A stretch of DNA of 64,000 nucleotides, taken from Malachius bipustulatus (lineage: Eukaryota > Arthropoda > Insecta > Coleoptera > Melyridae). Shown one piece after another: positions 1-11,449 of the stretch. The stretch lies in the NCBI GenBank assembly GCA_910589415.1, contig OU342632.1, positions 40,189,637-40,253,636 on the forward strand. The letters are read 5' to 3'. Position numbers and translations under genes: made by a program. The notes under the pieces are model-generated. The model saw only the letters and a list, made by a program, of their open reading frames with translations, did not search any database and was not told the origin of the DNA. Position 1 is the first letter of the stretch; every line of letters begins with the position of its first letter.

Positions 1-1712
1 GATAATCTTTCTCCACCTGAGATATTTTTCAGTATCTAATAGGTACAAGTTTTGACTCTTGTGTTATTTTGTGTACTTTTATCACTTGTCATCATTCATT
101 CTTGTACTGCCATCATTTTTTCTAATAATGCTAGACATCTTGAACACTTTTAACTTCATCTCAATCTCAATAATAATTATTGTGATCTATGATCTATCCT
201 ATTTGTAGAGTGGTAATTTTTTCAAGCCCATCAACTAATCAATAATAATTGTATATGTCCATTCGAGCAACCAAAGGTACCTACTATTATTAATTATACC
301 ATCATGACCAATTAATAATAATGTAAGTACAAGAGGGTTTCGCAGGTGTTTCCAGGGAAAAGACCGCAACTGCATGCCAATTACACCAATAGCTGCACGT
401 TTTCATACGCTGTTATAATAGATCAGCGAAGAAAGCTGAATCATGATGCATTATCAGACTGTCAATCACTAAGTCTCTACCGAAATTTAATTCGCTGTGC
501 TGTCTTTAGGATTCCCTCAAATATTAAACTGTTGTATTACCAACATGCTTTATATTTTTTAATTTTCTGATAGGTTAAAGTTATTCTTGAGGTTAACACC
601 TCAAGAAACGTCATATTATTAGATAATATAATTCTTACTTTCTGTGCATGGACGTTTCATTAAAAACTGAATAAAAAAATCGTATCCGGTGATTAATATA
701 AGTACCACAGCTACCAAAACTGCTGTGAGTTGTGGTCTTGTGAATTCTCAACTTAATAAAATTTGCATTTTTCTGATGAGGTTTCTGATCATTATGATAT
801 AATGATCCATTAATCAAATTTAAAAAAAATAAGTCACAAGACAAGGTCAGTTTTTGGGTAAACCTATAAAAATATAAAGTCCTTGATATTCAGATCCTTA
901 AAATCGTCAACAATGTTAGTCTTGATCTTCAATTCAAGAGAGTCTCAGAGTTAAGATTACGTTCCCACAGAACAATGAAACGAGACTAACAGAGATGCAA
1001 TTTATTATAATTTAATGTTGGAAATGAGAGAACAATTTACTCTAAACATTTGATTATCTAATTTATTCATTTTATCACTAATAGCTTTGCATGTTAAACA
1101 AATCGGTTCTTTAACTCTTATAATCTCTTATGTCCTCACAATTTTAATGTCGTTTATTCATGTTGGTGTTTTTATGTCCAATTGTTTTGCTTTTCATTAT
1201 TTTATTACATATAAAAAATTTATCATTCTATCTTTTATAAGTAGGTACCTAATTATTAATTTTTTCAAATTTAAAATTTGTTCGTTTATAATTTTTTTAT
1301 ATTCTGTGCTAAAAATATTCTCTCAGTTTAGATCAAGTAATTTTTTCCGAGAGCCAATTTAACTGGAACGACGATCACTTTATTTATTTCAATACACTTA
1401 ACATTAATTTATAACAGTTATTTAACGTCTATATTAACAAGACAGTAATCTCAAAATTAAGTTCCAATTTTTCAAACTCTAATTCTGTAACTGATCTCTC
1501 TCTGATAACATCCAAAACTATACTGACTATGCGTCTACGGCCCTACTCTTACATATCACGACACTTGACATCACAGAACTGCAAGTGTCGCGATTGACAT
1601 AACCTACTCTTGAACAGTGTGCGGGAGCTTTAGTTCATTCTCCATGTATATGATGGTTGCATTATCGAATCTGACAGTTCTCAGTTCCAAATAAATCGAG
1701 AATAATTTATCA
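1..1712. other. AT-rich intergenic stretch, no gene recognised
   Basis: Unique-looking AT-rich DNA with many TAATAATAAT-like runs. Open frames here are short, mostly lack a credible context and encode low-complexity AT-biased peptides. I see no splice-site pairs, RNA gene or transposon ends. Confidence 0.6.
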
Positions 1713-2316
1713 CAGTGGCGGTTCGTGGCTTGCAAGGTTACTGAAGTGTAGATTCTATACAAAGCACAAGGTCTGATTATGTATATAACTCGAATTTCTT
1801 CTTTTTGCCAGGTCAGTTAAGCTCGATTTTTTTTTAAATTCCGGTCATTTAGTTTTTTTTTCTGAAAAGTCCGGTGAGCTCAAATCTTTTTTACGAGGAC
1901 CAATAATTTAACATGCTCAAAAAAAATTCAGACTGACGAAAAGCGAATTTTCGAGCTGACCGGACCTTGTCAGACCAGCAAGAAAAAAATTGAGCTGACC
2001 TGACCTTGTAAAAAAATCGAGCTGACCGGACTTTGCAGAAATTGAATTTTTGAGCTGACGGAACATTGTAAATCGGATCTTGCAAAAAAATAGAAATTGC
2101 GGAGTTGACCGGACCTCACTAAGAGAATCCAGCTGCCCGGATCTTGTCAAACCGCAGATCTTGTAACAACAAATAAGATTTTAAAAACTAAGACAAAAAA
2201 ACCAGACAATTTCAAATAAAAAAATTACCATTAAAATAAAGACTTTTTTTAAATTTAAAAATGAATTATTTTATTTAGAAATACCTAACGTAAAGTGGCA
2301 CTTCACTCACTTCATT
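1713..2316 (-). mobile_element. hAT-like non-autonomous element, copy 1 (inverted relative to copy 2)
   Basis: The left edge CAGTGGCGGTTCGTGGC is the reverse complement of the right edge of the element at 20625-21312. The next ~35 bases also match (the shared word GTAGATTCTAT lies just inside). The far end, AAAGTGGCACTTCACTCACTTCAT at about 2293-2316, matches the other copy's sub-terminal sequence, but the last ~20 bases are missing. Inside are short units like GAGCTGACCGGACCTTGTC, first in one orientation (1806-1900) and then the other (1930-2165). CAGTGGCG ends are typical of hAT-type elements. No transposase is present and I could not define a target duplication. Confidence 0.65.
1930..2170 (-). 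repeat. Degenerate array of GAGCTGACCGGACCTTGTC-like units
   Basis: At least five imperfect units of about 40-45 bp, each made of GAGCTGACCGGACCTTGT followed by an A-rich tract. Related units in the opposite orientation occur just upstream (1806-1880). The same unit occurs at 14640-15110 and 20760-21260. The two overlapping open frames over this array simply translate the repeat and are not genes. Confidence 0.75.
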
Positions 2317-3764
2317 TGAAAAGAAATAAAAAATGAAAGACCACAACAGCATGATCTTCATCACGTTTCCACTCGCAAAAAGTTTAGCTGATTCAAGAAT
2401 TTATACCGAATGCAATGCTTTTTTCGGACAAGGTGCTCTTACAATCATCGAGATATTTATTCAACTTATAGAAATTTGAGATTAGTCTCATGACGATCCT
2501 AAAAAAAATCGATCTTACCAACTGCAGAGCTAAAAATTGAATTGTTTATCTATAATCCAAGATGCGCCGTTTTCTCTGACGGGTTTCAACAGGATGGGGC
2601 CTCGTGCCACACGTCTAGAATCTCGTTGGAATTTTTAGTAAATGTTTCAAATTATTTGATTAAAAAGTGACTAATTCAATGACCAAATGATCTGGCTATA
2701 TAATATTTTGTGATTTTTTATTGATAACACTATTTTATTGAGCTTGGCAAAAATTTCCATCATAACAATGGTATAGACGTTTAACAATAACTGATCACTG
2801 GTAATTCCGTTAATTCCGTAGTAGAAAAACTTCCATCACAAGAACATTAAAACAAGAACTTCTATCAATGCATTGAATAAAATAATAATAGTAATAATAA
2901 TGACAACTGACAGCTCGATTATTTCCTTAACTAAAAAAATGAAAAGTTACTTATTTACGCTCATGAGAAGTAAGCTAAACCACAGAACATTTAGTGATGA
3001 AAAAAATCCCTACCACCAAGGGTCGTTTTCGGGGTTCCCAAATCATAAGAGGACTCCTATATAGGTACTAAAGGCCAGAAGGTCTTTCCATGAGTGGTGT
3101 CACATTTCTTCCTTTTGTAGTGTTTTCGGCCCGACTAAAAAATGTTGAACCTAAGGCCACTGTATAACTCGCATACTCGATAGTCGATCCCAGGGGAAGA
3201 CTCTTAGAGATACGGTACCAAGTCCAGTGAAAGAAGCATAAAGGAGGCGTTTTATCATGTAGGTGCTCGAAAGACGCTCGAGTGAGTCCAGCACTATCCT
3301 GGGAAGGAATAAAGACATGGCCAGAGTGTCCATGAAGGCTTTCTTCTCCTCTGTATAAAAAAAGGAAGACTATAGACGAAGCTTTATGATATGAGGAAGA
3401 TTAATTAAAACAGCGGAATTGGTCAATTTACAGAAGATAACTAAGATACAAGGGAATAATTGCATTACATAATGGATCGAAAAGAAGATACAGGCACAAA
3501 TAACTAAATTGAAATAAATTCTGGCCGTTTTCATCTGAATTTTGAAGAGATATAAACCGTAGTTGAAGAACTTCGTCTACAATTGACATTAGAGGAAGAA
3601 AACTGCTTATTTGTAAAAGATCAATGGTCTTCCAAGAGATTCTTGCTGCTTTCTGATAGGTACTGAAACAAATATTTCAAGGAAAAACAGAAAAAAGTAT
3701 AAATTTGTGAAAAGTTGAGATGACAATGATAAAAAATAGGCATCAACTGGACGGATATGATGAC
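2317..3764. other. Intergenic stretch, nothing recognised
   Basis: AT-rich DNA with one GC-richer patch at about 3060-3340. That patch holds a 60-codon minus-strand open frame with no recognisable domain and may be an old repeat. No transposon ends or splice-site pairs were found. Confidence 0.5.
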
Positions 3765-4047
3765 GAAAATACTTTCGTGACTAAACAACGGCCTCCAAGG
3801 GAAAATTGCAGGAGGCTAAAGTTGTTTAGTTTGGAAAGGGCTATCGGTTGAACATAAGAACTATACCCCCACACCTCCAATACAATTTTTTAAGTCACCC
3901 CTAAAGATTGGAGGTGGCGGTGAATTGGGGGTGGTGGGGGTAGTTTTTATGTCTAACCGATGCGGTCCTTTCCAAACCAAATAACTTTTGCCTCTTGTAA
4001 TTTTCTCCTGATGGAAGCTGTTGTTTAGTTATACGAAAGTAAAATGG
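3765..4047. repeat. Small foldback palindrome (arms ~115-140 bp)
   Basis: The left arm 3765-3880 and the reverse complement of 3905-4047 match over their whole length at roughly 80% by eye. Shared words include ACTTTCGT, CTAAACAAC, AGTTTGGAAAGG and ATCGGTT. The centre lies near 3893, within two copies of ACCTCCAAT in inverted order. No clear terminal motif or target duplication is visible, so it may be a remnant of a larger foldback element. The 85-codon minus-strand open frame over it is a by-product. Confidence 0.75.
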
Positions 4048-5343
4048 ATATCGAAAAATAGGTTTTTGATTACAGTTTGGGGGATGAGTCTTGCATCTCC
4101 TGACCAATTGCTTCAGATAAATGTTTCTTTTTTTTTCATGAAAAATCATAATCCGCAATAAAAATGGGATTTATATTTATCCAAACAATCTCCCCCCAAA
4201 CTGGATAACGTCTGTGTAAAACATTTTTTCCGGATATGCATGATGCCCCTTCCCAATTATTCCAAAAAATGATTTAAATGGATCACCCTTCCTCTGTACC
4301 TATTTATGGACATTTTAATGATCTTCTTTATCTGTAGTTACCTGGTACCTACATGAAAAAAGTACCATTTTAGACATAAATAATTATAGTAATAATAAAA
4401 AAATCGGTTAATTCGATCATAAATCTATGGTAGAACGTTGTTGATAATATCTTTCAGAAAGATCCTGTATATAGCTTGGAATTAAAATTAGTAGGAACAA
4501 TATGATGAATTAAGATAAAACAACAGAGATGCTCAAAAGTGTCTCGTTTGCAGTTTAATCCTACACTTTCTATTTCATTGAAATAAGATATTAAGCTATA
4601 CAAATTTTTGCACCAGACGAGGAAGTGAACAGAAAACGCTGAAAATACAAGACTCTCGAAACAGAAAGAGCAAAGCTCTTACGTTGTATTGAATTACAGG
4701 ATGCTGTGACATAAAATAATAATTATTAATTGCACATAAACATTTTTATACACCAACTGCAAATCTCCTGTTGTATTAGCAGATTTTTTTGTGAAAACTT
4801 GTGGTATTTCGTTACCTACTTTGTATCGATGCAGCATTTAGCTCAGTCAATGCACTGATAATATGTGGAGTTGTGCAATTATATGTATTGCAAAGAACGA
4901 GTGCAGTTTAATCTTGCCAATTCATCAATAGTTTGAAGCAAAAAATAATTAATTCAGTATTGCATATGGGAGAAATATATCTATACAGCGTTGTACGTTG
5001 TACGTGTATCTATACAGGTGTTATAATACAGGTTATACAGGTGGCCAAAATAACATTTCCTATTAATTATATGAATAATACGAAAATAAATGAAATACGT
5101 CAACTTGCTCAATACCTATACTCGGGAAACATTTTTTTTGCTTACAAATTCCGTTAATGATATAGGTAGATTGCGTGACAAATGATGTTTTTATCCATCG
5201 TATGGATTATAACTTGAGATGTTATATCTATAGGGAGATATTTTATATGCAATAATCCTAAAGCGTCCAAATTATTTTTGTATTATAAGTAGGTACTAGT
5301 TTGGTCGTTTTTAACGAATAAAATTTGCGAGAAACGCAACATC
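4048..5343. other. AT-rich intergenic stretch, nothing recognised
   Basis: No gene, RNA or transposon end recognised. Short open frames are AT-driven. Confidence 0.5.
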
Positions 5344-5345
5344 TA

Positions 5346-7035
5346 CAGGGTTACTGGTAACTGGATACATTCCTTTGGTGATCTGATAAAACAAGAGGTA
5401 AGGAGTAAATTAACCCCAACATGCACTATACAAAACTCAATAGATTTTGAGATATTTCGATTTTCAACTTTTCTTAAAAAAATGGTTTCAGATGTATTGA
5501 AATGTAATTTTCAAAAAATCTACTTTAACTTTTTGATTTTTTCTTTTTTGCTGGAATACTTGTCCAATACTATGCTTCCTTCTGGAATAAAAAATATCCT
5601 GAGGTATTTCGATCGTGTGAAAATTTCAAAGAAAAACTTTCACAAACTATTTTTTTTTAAATAAGATTTAAAAGTTTTTACAAGTTATTTTCGCAAAATT
5701 GTCAAGGCACCTTGCGTACAAATTGTTTTAAAAACTTCCCTAGTGTAGTTAGCTATCTAACAAGATACGAATCTTGTACAAGAATAACAGAATCTCCCCG
5801 CTATGTACCGTTACCGAGGAACAAATCCTTAAGTCGGGACGTTTTAAAAAAAATACGGCCCTGAACGGGGGTCTTAAAATTCTCGGATCCGGTCCATTTT
5901 CAATAGGTCGTATTTGGGGGTCACGAGCTTCGTCCCTACCAAGTTTCGTCCCGATCGGTAAAACTTTCAGACACTTAGAGTGGCTATTACTAGGCTATTC
6001 CCGAAAAATCCCGAAATTCCCGAAAAAATGACACTTCCCGGGAACGGATCCCGCTCATTTTCAATAAGCATCGTGCCACGGTGCGCCTCTTCAATCAAGC
6101 CAAATTTCAACTTTCCCACATGAAAACTGGCGGCTCTAGAGTGTTTCCTAGCAAAGTCACAGACAGGCAGACCGACAGACAGACATTTTTCGGGCACAAG
6201 AATACGTATACTTACGAAACTTCTGTGACTTTGCTAGGAAACACTCTAGAGCCGCCAGTTTTCATGTGGGAAAGTTGAAATTTGGCTCGATTGAAGAGGC
6301 GCACCGTGGCACGATGCCCATTGAAAATGAGCGGGATCCGTTCCCGGGAAGTGTCATTTTTTCGGGAATTTCGGGATTTTTCGGGAATAGCCTAGGAAAC
6401 ACTCTTAGTGTCTGAAAGTTTTACCGATCGGGACGAAACTTGGTAGGGACGAAGCTCGGGACCCCCAAATACGACCTGTTGAAGATGGGCCGGATCCGAG
6501 AATTTTAAGACCCCCGTTCAGGGCCGTATTTTTTTTAAAACGTCCCGACTTAAGGATTTGTTCCTCGGTAACGGTACATAGCGGGGAGATTCTGTTATTC
6601 TTGTACAAGATTCGTACCTTGTTAGATAGCTACTACACTAGGAAAGTTTTTAAAACAATTTGTACGCAAGTTGCCTTGACAATTTTGCGAAAATAACTTG
6701 TAAAAACTTTTAAATCTTATTTAAAAAAAATAGTTTGTGAAAGTTTTTCTTTGAAATTTTCACACGATCAAAATACCTCAGGATATTTTTTATTCCAGAA
6801 GGAAGCATAGTATTGGACAAGTATTCCAGCAAAAAAAGAAATCAAAAAGTTAAAGTAGATTTTTTGAAAATTACATTTCAAGACATTTGAAACCATTTTT
6901 TTAAGAAAAGTTGAAAATCGAAATATCTCAAAATCTATTGAGTTTTGTATAGTGCATGTTGGGGTTAATTTACTCCTTACCTCTTGTTTTATCAGATTAC
7001 CAAAGGAATGTATCCAGTTACCAGTAACCCGCCTG
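5346..7035. mobile_element. Large foldback (palindromic) element, copy 1, ~1.69 kb
   Basis: The element starts CAGGGTTACTGGTAACTGGA right after TA and ends with the inverse (TCCAGTTACCAGTAACCC, then a small GC insertion before CTG) right before TA. The left arm is 5346-6162 and the right arm about 6223-7035, so arms of ~815 bp flank a ~60-bp spacer. The spacer carries a CAGACAGACC-type repeat. The same 67-85 codon open frame (starting MYKNNRISPL) occurs in both arms on opposite strands because the arms are copies of each other; it is not evidence of a gene. TA flanks and the CAGGG end fit a mariner-like non-autonomous element. A near-identical copy is at 50965-52645. Confidence 0.92.
6163..6222. 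repeat. Loop of foldback copy 1 with CAGACAGAC repeat
   Basis: This unpaired centre joins the two arms. It begins with a short imperfect run of CAGACAGGCAGACCGACAGA and contains TACGTATA. It is conserved almost unchanged in copy 2 (51777-51837). Confidence 0.8.
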
Positions 7036-7037
7036 TA

Positions 7038-8824
7038 TAGTCTGACTAGTAAAACAATGTAAAGTTGCGAGATAAATGATTAAATTATTTTTTATAATTT
7101 GTTTTATTCGTATTATTAGTCTGGGTGCAAGTTTTTTTTTCACTCGAACCCAAAAATCTCGTAGAACGACCCAAATACTGTGGAGTATAGCATGTTTTTG
7201 ACTGTCCTTAATTTTTTATTTCAATTTGTCATTGGCAACTGCGACAGGGTATATAGGGGTCCAAAAATGATAAAATAAGGCCCGCACCATTTTTGCGAAA
7301 TATCTCAATTCTGTTGCGGATTTTGGGATACGGTTTGAAAGTTCGAAAGGTGATACACGTATGGTCGTAATTTCGACCATTTTTGAGATGCGTTGAATTT
7401 TTTTTGAAAAAATGACCAAAATAGTCTTTTTGGGGTTCAGGGATTGAATACCTAATGATAAATTCCATTTTTTTAATTTTAAATAAATTAATTTTTAACA
7501 ATAAGTATCTGTTCTTTGGTAAACAATTCCAAAAAAAAAATGTCTGGAAATATTGAAGGCTTAAAAATATTTACTTCTAATTCTACAAAAATACTTATAC
7601 CAACGTATATCTACCAAGGAATGTTTATGTGAACTAAGTAATCGACGAATTGTTAGAATCCAGGGACGTGCTAGAGGCTACTGACTTTCAGCAATCTTCT
7701 AATTTCCTTACATTAAATGGTCATTAAGTAAGTATTGATTGAGATAATTGGACCGCAATAATCGCTTCTCTTATATTGATAATAACTCCAAATTAATATT
7801 AAGTAACACGTCTATAAATAAATATAGCATCAGTAATTTTTATTTAGAAACCACTTTTACTTTTGATGAAAAGTTGCGCAGGAGATCTGATCATAATTAT
7901 TTTGATCTGGTAAATTCTAATACTCAATTAAATATTTAGATCAATTATTGTAGTATTAAATAGATGGCGCTAAGCCTCGTAAAAATATTCGGGAGCCACT
8001 GAATATATAATATAAATAATATGAGTGTAATGATCTTTTGGATGAGGTAACATGCAGCTCTGAACCCCTGAAAATGGAACTAAATTCTCGGAAAAGAAGA
8101 CAGATAAGTATTATTTTAGTTATCTATATGTATCTGTCAATAATAACAGTATGTATTTGATTTTTCTATTTATTTTCGCTAAATTCGCGGAAAACCGGTG
8201 CGCAAGGCCATCATAAGGCTCCGTCCTACTTGATACCCGATTAAGCTTCTCATCTGCGAACTTATCAATGATCAAATAACTTTTGTCTAAACTAAAGTAC
8301 ATGGAGAGATCTACTACTATTTATTTATAATAATACTTACCTATACAATATACCTATACCTACTTATTGACAACTATAAAATTAGATAATACTTTGTAAT
8401 TAAATCTATTTATCTCTGAGTACCTAGGTACCTCATTTGAGATCGAAAACAGTAATTATTCATTTCATTATTATAAGCTTTAGTTTTATGTAATAAATTT
8501 TAATTGCAGGATTGACTTTTCTATATCGCGTAGGCATTATCCGTACATACTTTTTTGTAAATCGTATAGGTAGGTATACTTTATTACATACTGAAGTATT
8601 TAAAAAAATTTAGGCAATAAAGAAACTTTTTAATAATTCTTTATGAGTTATTTATATTTTTTCGGTAGATAAATTTATATTCTCATGCTTAAAAAATATA
8701 ATAAAGTCTTAGGCAATAGGATCACGTCCTCTAATTCTATAGCTGTAGGTGCGGACCCCTAATAGGAAATCCAGAATAATACCAGGGAACCTCTTGATAA
8801 GAAACAGTAATGAAATTTTTATTA
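7038..8824. other. Intergenic stretch with a possible old repeat at 7130-7480
   Basis: 7130-7480 has the look of decayed transposon DNA, with phrases of the kind found in mariner-family flanks elsewhere in the window. It shows no ends and no recognisable protein. The remainder is AT-rich with nothing recognised. Confidence 0.4.
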
Positions 8825-8826
8825 TA

Positions 8827-9221
8827 CAAGGTAGTGTTTCTAAATTTAGCACCATAAGTTGGAGGGCGTGTTCATGAAGCTTAAATATTAAGAAAATTCA
8901 ATTTTTTTCCCAAATTGTTTGTTAACCAAGATACCGAGTTCAGAAATTTTTAAGAGAAAAAAGGTGTCATATGACCCCGGACTCTACGCCACTGGGTGCT
9001 TTGGTTTTATCCAGAATTTTTCCAAATACCTACCTGTTATTAAATAGAAAGCCTGTATACAAGAGTTCACAATTATTGGTCCACTCTGTAGAAATATAAA
9101 CAGCCTGTAGGTATCTCGATTAAAAAACATTTTCGGATTTTTTTTTTCAATTGTCTTAATATTTAAGATTAATGTACACGCCCCCCAACCTATGGTACTA
9201 CATTTAGAAATATGTACCTTG
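8827..9221. mobile_element. TA-flanked MITE, ~395 bp, inverted arms ~85 bp
   Basis: It begins CAAGGTAGTGTTTCTAAAT after TA and ends with the near-inverse (ATTTAGAAATATGTACCTTG) before TA. The arms 8827-8910 and 9140-9221 also share GGAGGGCGTG and an AATATTAAGA-like block in inverted order. The ~230-bp centre is unrelated between arms. A 111-codon open frame (8984-9319, minus) crosses the right end of the element, has no recognisable domain and is treated as chance. Confidence 0.85.
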
Positions 9222-9352
9222 TAAGTATTAGGTACCTTTTTGGTAGAAATGATTTCTTCCACGTATAGTCCAGAGATGAGCCTGAGAGTCCCCAAGGATA
9301 TACTCCCGTATACCTTCACGGATCAGGGGACCACAAGTTGGGGAATTCTAGT

Positions 9353-10180
9353 CTATACCTCAGTCGGCCAAAAGATATAGTAATAAAAGTGCGCGGTAAG
9401 TTTAAAATCCAGGTATAGGCAGACCTTATTATACACAAGAATTATACAGGGTGTACCAGCTCGATTTAGACAACGGTAAGGGCCGTGTAGATCTCGTCAA
9501 GACGAAACGTTTTTTTATTTGAAGTTTTTCGATTTGAACCTTCGTTGCGGAAATATTTAGTTTTTTTAGGTTTTTAGTTTTTTGGCTCCAGTTTCGGCAT
9601 GTTTAGGTTCTCGCCCAAACTGAAACTAGTTTTGGAAACTCCTTAGCTTCAGTTACAACTTTCATATTGAAGTCAAGGTTCTATCTCTGTTGGATTCAAA
9701 ATCTTAATTTTTCAATTTGATTCAATTTGAATTGATTCAAAGACATAAAATTTAAAGTCTTGGGCATGTCGCCATTTTGAATCCAACAGAGATAGAACCT
9801 TGACTTCAATATGAAAGTTGTAACTGAAGCTAAGGAGTTTCCAAAACTAGTTTCAGTTTGGGCGAGAACCTAAAAATGCCGAAACTGGAGCCAAAAACTA
9901 AAAACCGGAAGTCGGACATTTTTCCGCAACGAAGGTCCAAATCCAAAAACTTCAAATAAAAAAACGTTTCGTCTTGATGAGACCTACACGGCCCTTACCG
10001 TTGTCTAAATCGAGCTGGTACACCCTGTATACACAAACCTTAGAATGCCCTTTTCATTGGTTTACCGGAACCAGGTAACCAATAAATAAGGCACTATCTG
10101 CCTACAGATGTGACTACTTGGACCTTATAAAAGTTTGTGCGCAGTTTTATTACTATATCTGTTGGTCGACTGAGGTATAG
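9353..10180. mobile_element. Outer foldback element interrupted by a MITE
   Basis: The left arm begins CTATACCTCAGTCGGCCAAA (9353) and continues with GATATAGTAATAAAAGTGCGCGG. The right arm, ending TCGACTGAGGTATAG at 10180, is its imperfect inverse. A second pair (CCAGGTATAGGCAGACCTTA on the left, AAGGCACTATCTGCCTACAG on the right) extends the arms inward. The element at 9447-10027 sits in the middle, which suggests a later insertion into the loop. Confidence 0.7.
9447..10027. mobile_element. Inner TA-flanked foldback element, ~581 bp
   Basis: It starts CAGGGTGTACCAGCTCGATT after TA and ends with the exact inverse before TA. The arms of about 260-280 bp are nearly complementary from the ends to a centre near 9740. 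Almost the whole element is therefore one hairpin. No protein is encoded. Confidence 0.92.
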
Positions 10181-10980
10181 AAGATTATATGCCTGATGAG
10201 GTAAAATTACAACGAAACGTCCATCTCTCTCTGAACTTAATATAAGTATAAATGTAAATTTAAAAATTTAACGTTAATTGCCGTCAGTTTATCCCACCCT
10301 ATGCGATCCTTTATTAGTACTTTCCTTAGAATTATTTTCAAAATGGGGTTGCTAACGATAGTTGATCGGTTTCTGAAATTAAAAGAGAGAGAAAGAAAGA
10401 CAGAGAGAGAGAGAGAGAAAGAGAGAGCTGGATGAAGGGTAGTAACCCTGACAAGTTTTGATGAACTGACTATTATAGCCTTACTATGTTTACTAGAACT
10501 TACAATGCAGAGAAAGGACATCACTTCGCAATGTATTCGTATACAAGTAAATGGAAGAGGAATTAAATAAGTACAAGAGGTTCTCTTCTCATGGCTTTTA
10601 TAAAAAAAAGGAAGATTTGAGTACAAGAAATCATCATATTCTGAAATAAAATCCACATTCCATAAAAAAATCTCTGTTTAAATATTTTGAAATAATTGGA
10701 TCAAGAATTCCTAGCTGATCCATCGATACACTAATGGAGCTTTATACGATGTTAGTATAGCTCTTACGAATTACTAAAACCAAGTACAAGAATCCATTGG
10801 CCAAGACAGATGTATCTAAAATCGTTTCCAGTCCTATAGAAGATAATATTTTGAAATAAATATAATTTTTTGAGCTCGAACAAAATGTTAGGGAAACTTA
10901 TTCTTCCTATAAAAATGCTTTTAAAAAAACTAGCTTAATCATGTGAGTGAATATCTCTCCATATTTTTGAATATACCTAA
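10181..10980. other. Intergenic stretch with GA microsatellite
   Basis: A GA-rich microsatellite (imperfect GAGAGA run) occupies about 10384-10428. The 139-codon minus-strand open frame at 10237-10656 is stretched by this repeat (its serine/leucine run is the repeat read in frame) and has no domain. Nothing else is recognised. Confidence 0.6.
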
Positions 10981-10984
10981 ATAT

Positions 10985-11449
10985 TGTTACGTGTGGAAGC
11001 ACTTCTGGATTTTTTGGAACTCGAGGCTAGAAACATATCTGTTCTATACCTACTTATTTGATCTAGAATGTGGTAGTAGAGAAATTCTACAGCTGGTCGA
11101 GGCAGTTTTGTCATAACGTGTCATTTGATCTGCTTATTGAATTCCAGAAAAACCTAGAATGCGAAAGAGGCTCTCGCATGCGCGTATTGTACTTTACATA
11201 TCAACTGACGGCATGTGACATTCGGGAACGTCTGTCTTCAACGTCACTATCGCCATCTGTCGGAATATATATAAGAAGTGCGTCGTCGCAGGGAGTTGAG
11301 TAATAGTTCGGCAGATATTAGAGGAAAATCAGGAGATTCAGATCGAATTAATTTGAATTGCAAACAAAACGCGATTTTCTTTGTTCTACACTTAATATTG
11401 AATTAAATAATTCAATTATTGACCTTCGGGGATCAAAAGAAGGCGAACA
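10985..11449 (+). mobile_element. Probable solo LTR of a Gypsy-like retrotransposon
   Basis: The block starts TGTTACGTGTGGAAGCACTT, a start style common in insect Gypsy-type LTRs. It contains a TATATATAAG promoter motif about 280 bp in, followed by a GTTGAGTAATAGTTCGG-like start region, and ends near GGCGAACA. The word ATAT stands immediately before it (10981-10984) and at its other edge (11449-11452), giving a possible 4-bp target duplication that overlaps the last base. No primer-binding site, internal region or second LTR follows, so a solo LTR formed by recombination is the simplest reading. Confidence 0.5.
11266..11275 (+). promoter_or_regulatory. TATA box inside the probable LTR
   Basis: TATATATAAG with GC-richer DNA on both sides, about 20-30 bp upstream of GTCGTCGCAGGGAGTTGAG, fits a core promoter at the U3/R border of an LTR. 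Confidence 0.45.

Noticed and set aside
1891..2150. Overlapping minus-strand frames with repeated SGQLDFF/VRSAQFF motifs as a repeat protein
   Set aside because: The peptide repeats are the translated GAGCTGACCGGACCTTG array in two frames.
5774..6031. Open frame (MYKNNRISPL...) and its relatives at 6405-6608, 51388-51591 and 51968-52222 as a conserved gene family
   Set aside because: All four are the same arm sequence of the two foldback elements, on opposite strands within each element. The conservation is explained by recent duplication of the element.
8984..9319. 111-codon minus-strand open frame
   Set aside because: It crosses the right end of the MITE at 8827-9221 and shows no domain; such a length occurs by chance in AT-rich DNA.
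10237..10656. 139-codon minus-strand open frame, one of the longest in the window
   Set aside because: It is extended by a GA microsatellite read as serine/leucine repeats, and has no domain or splice context.
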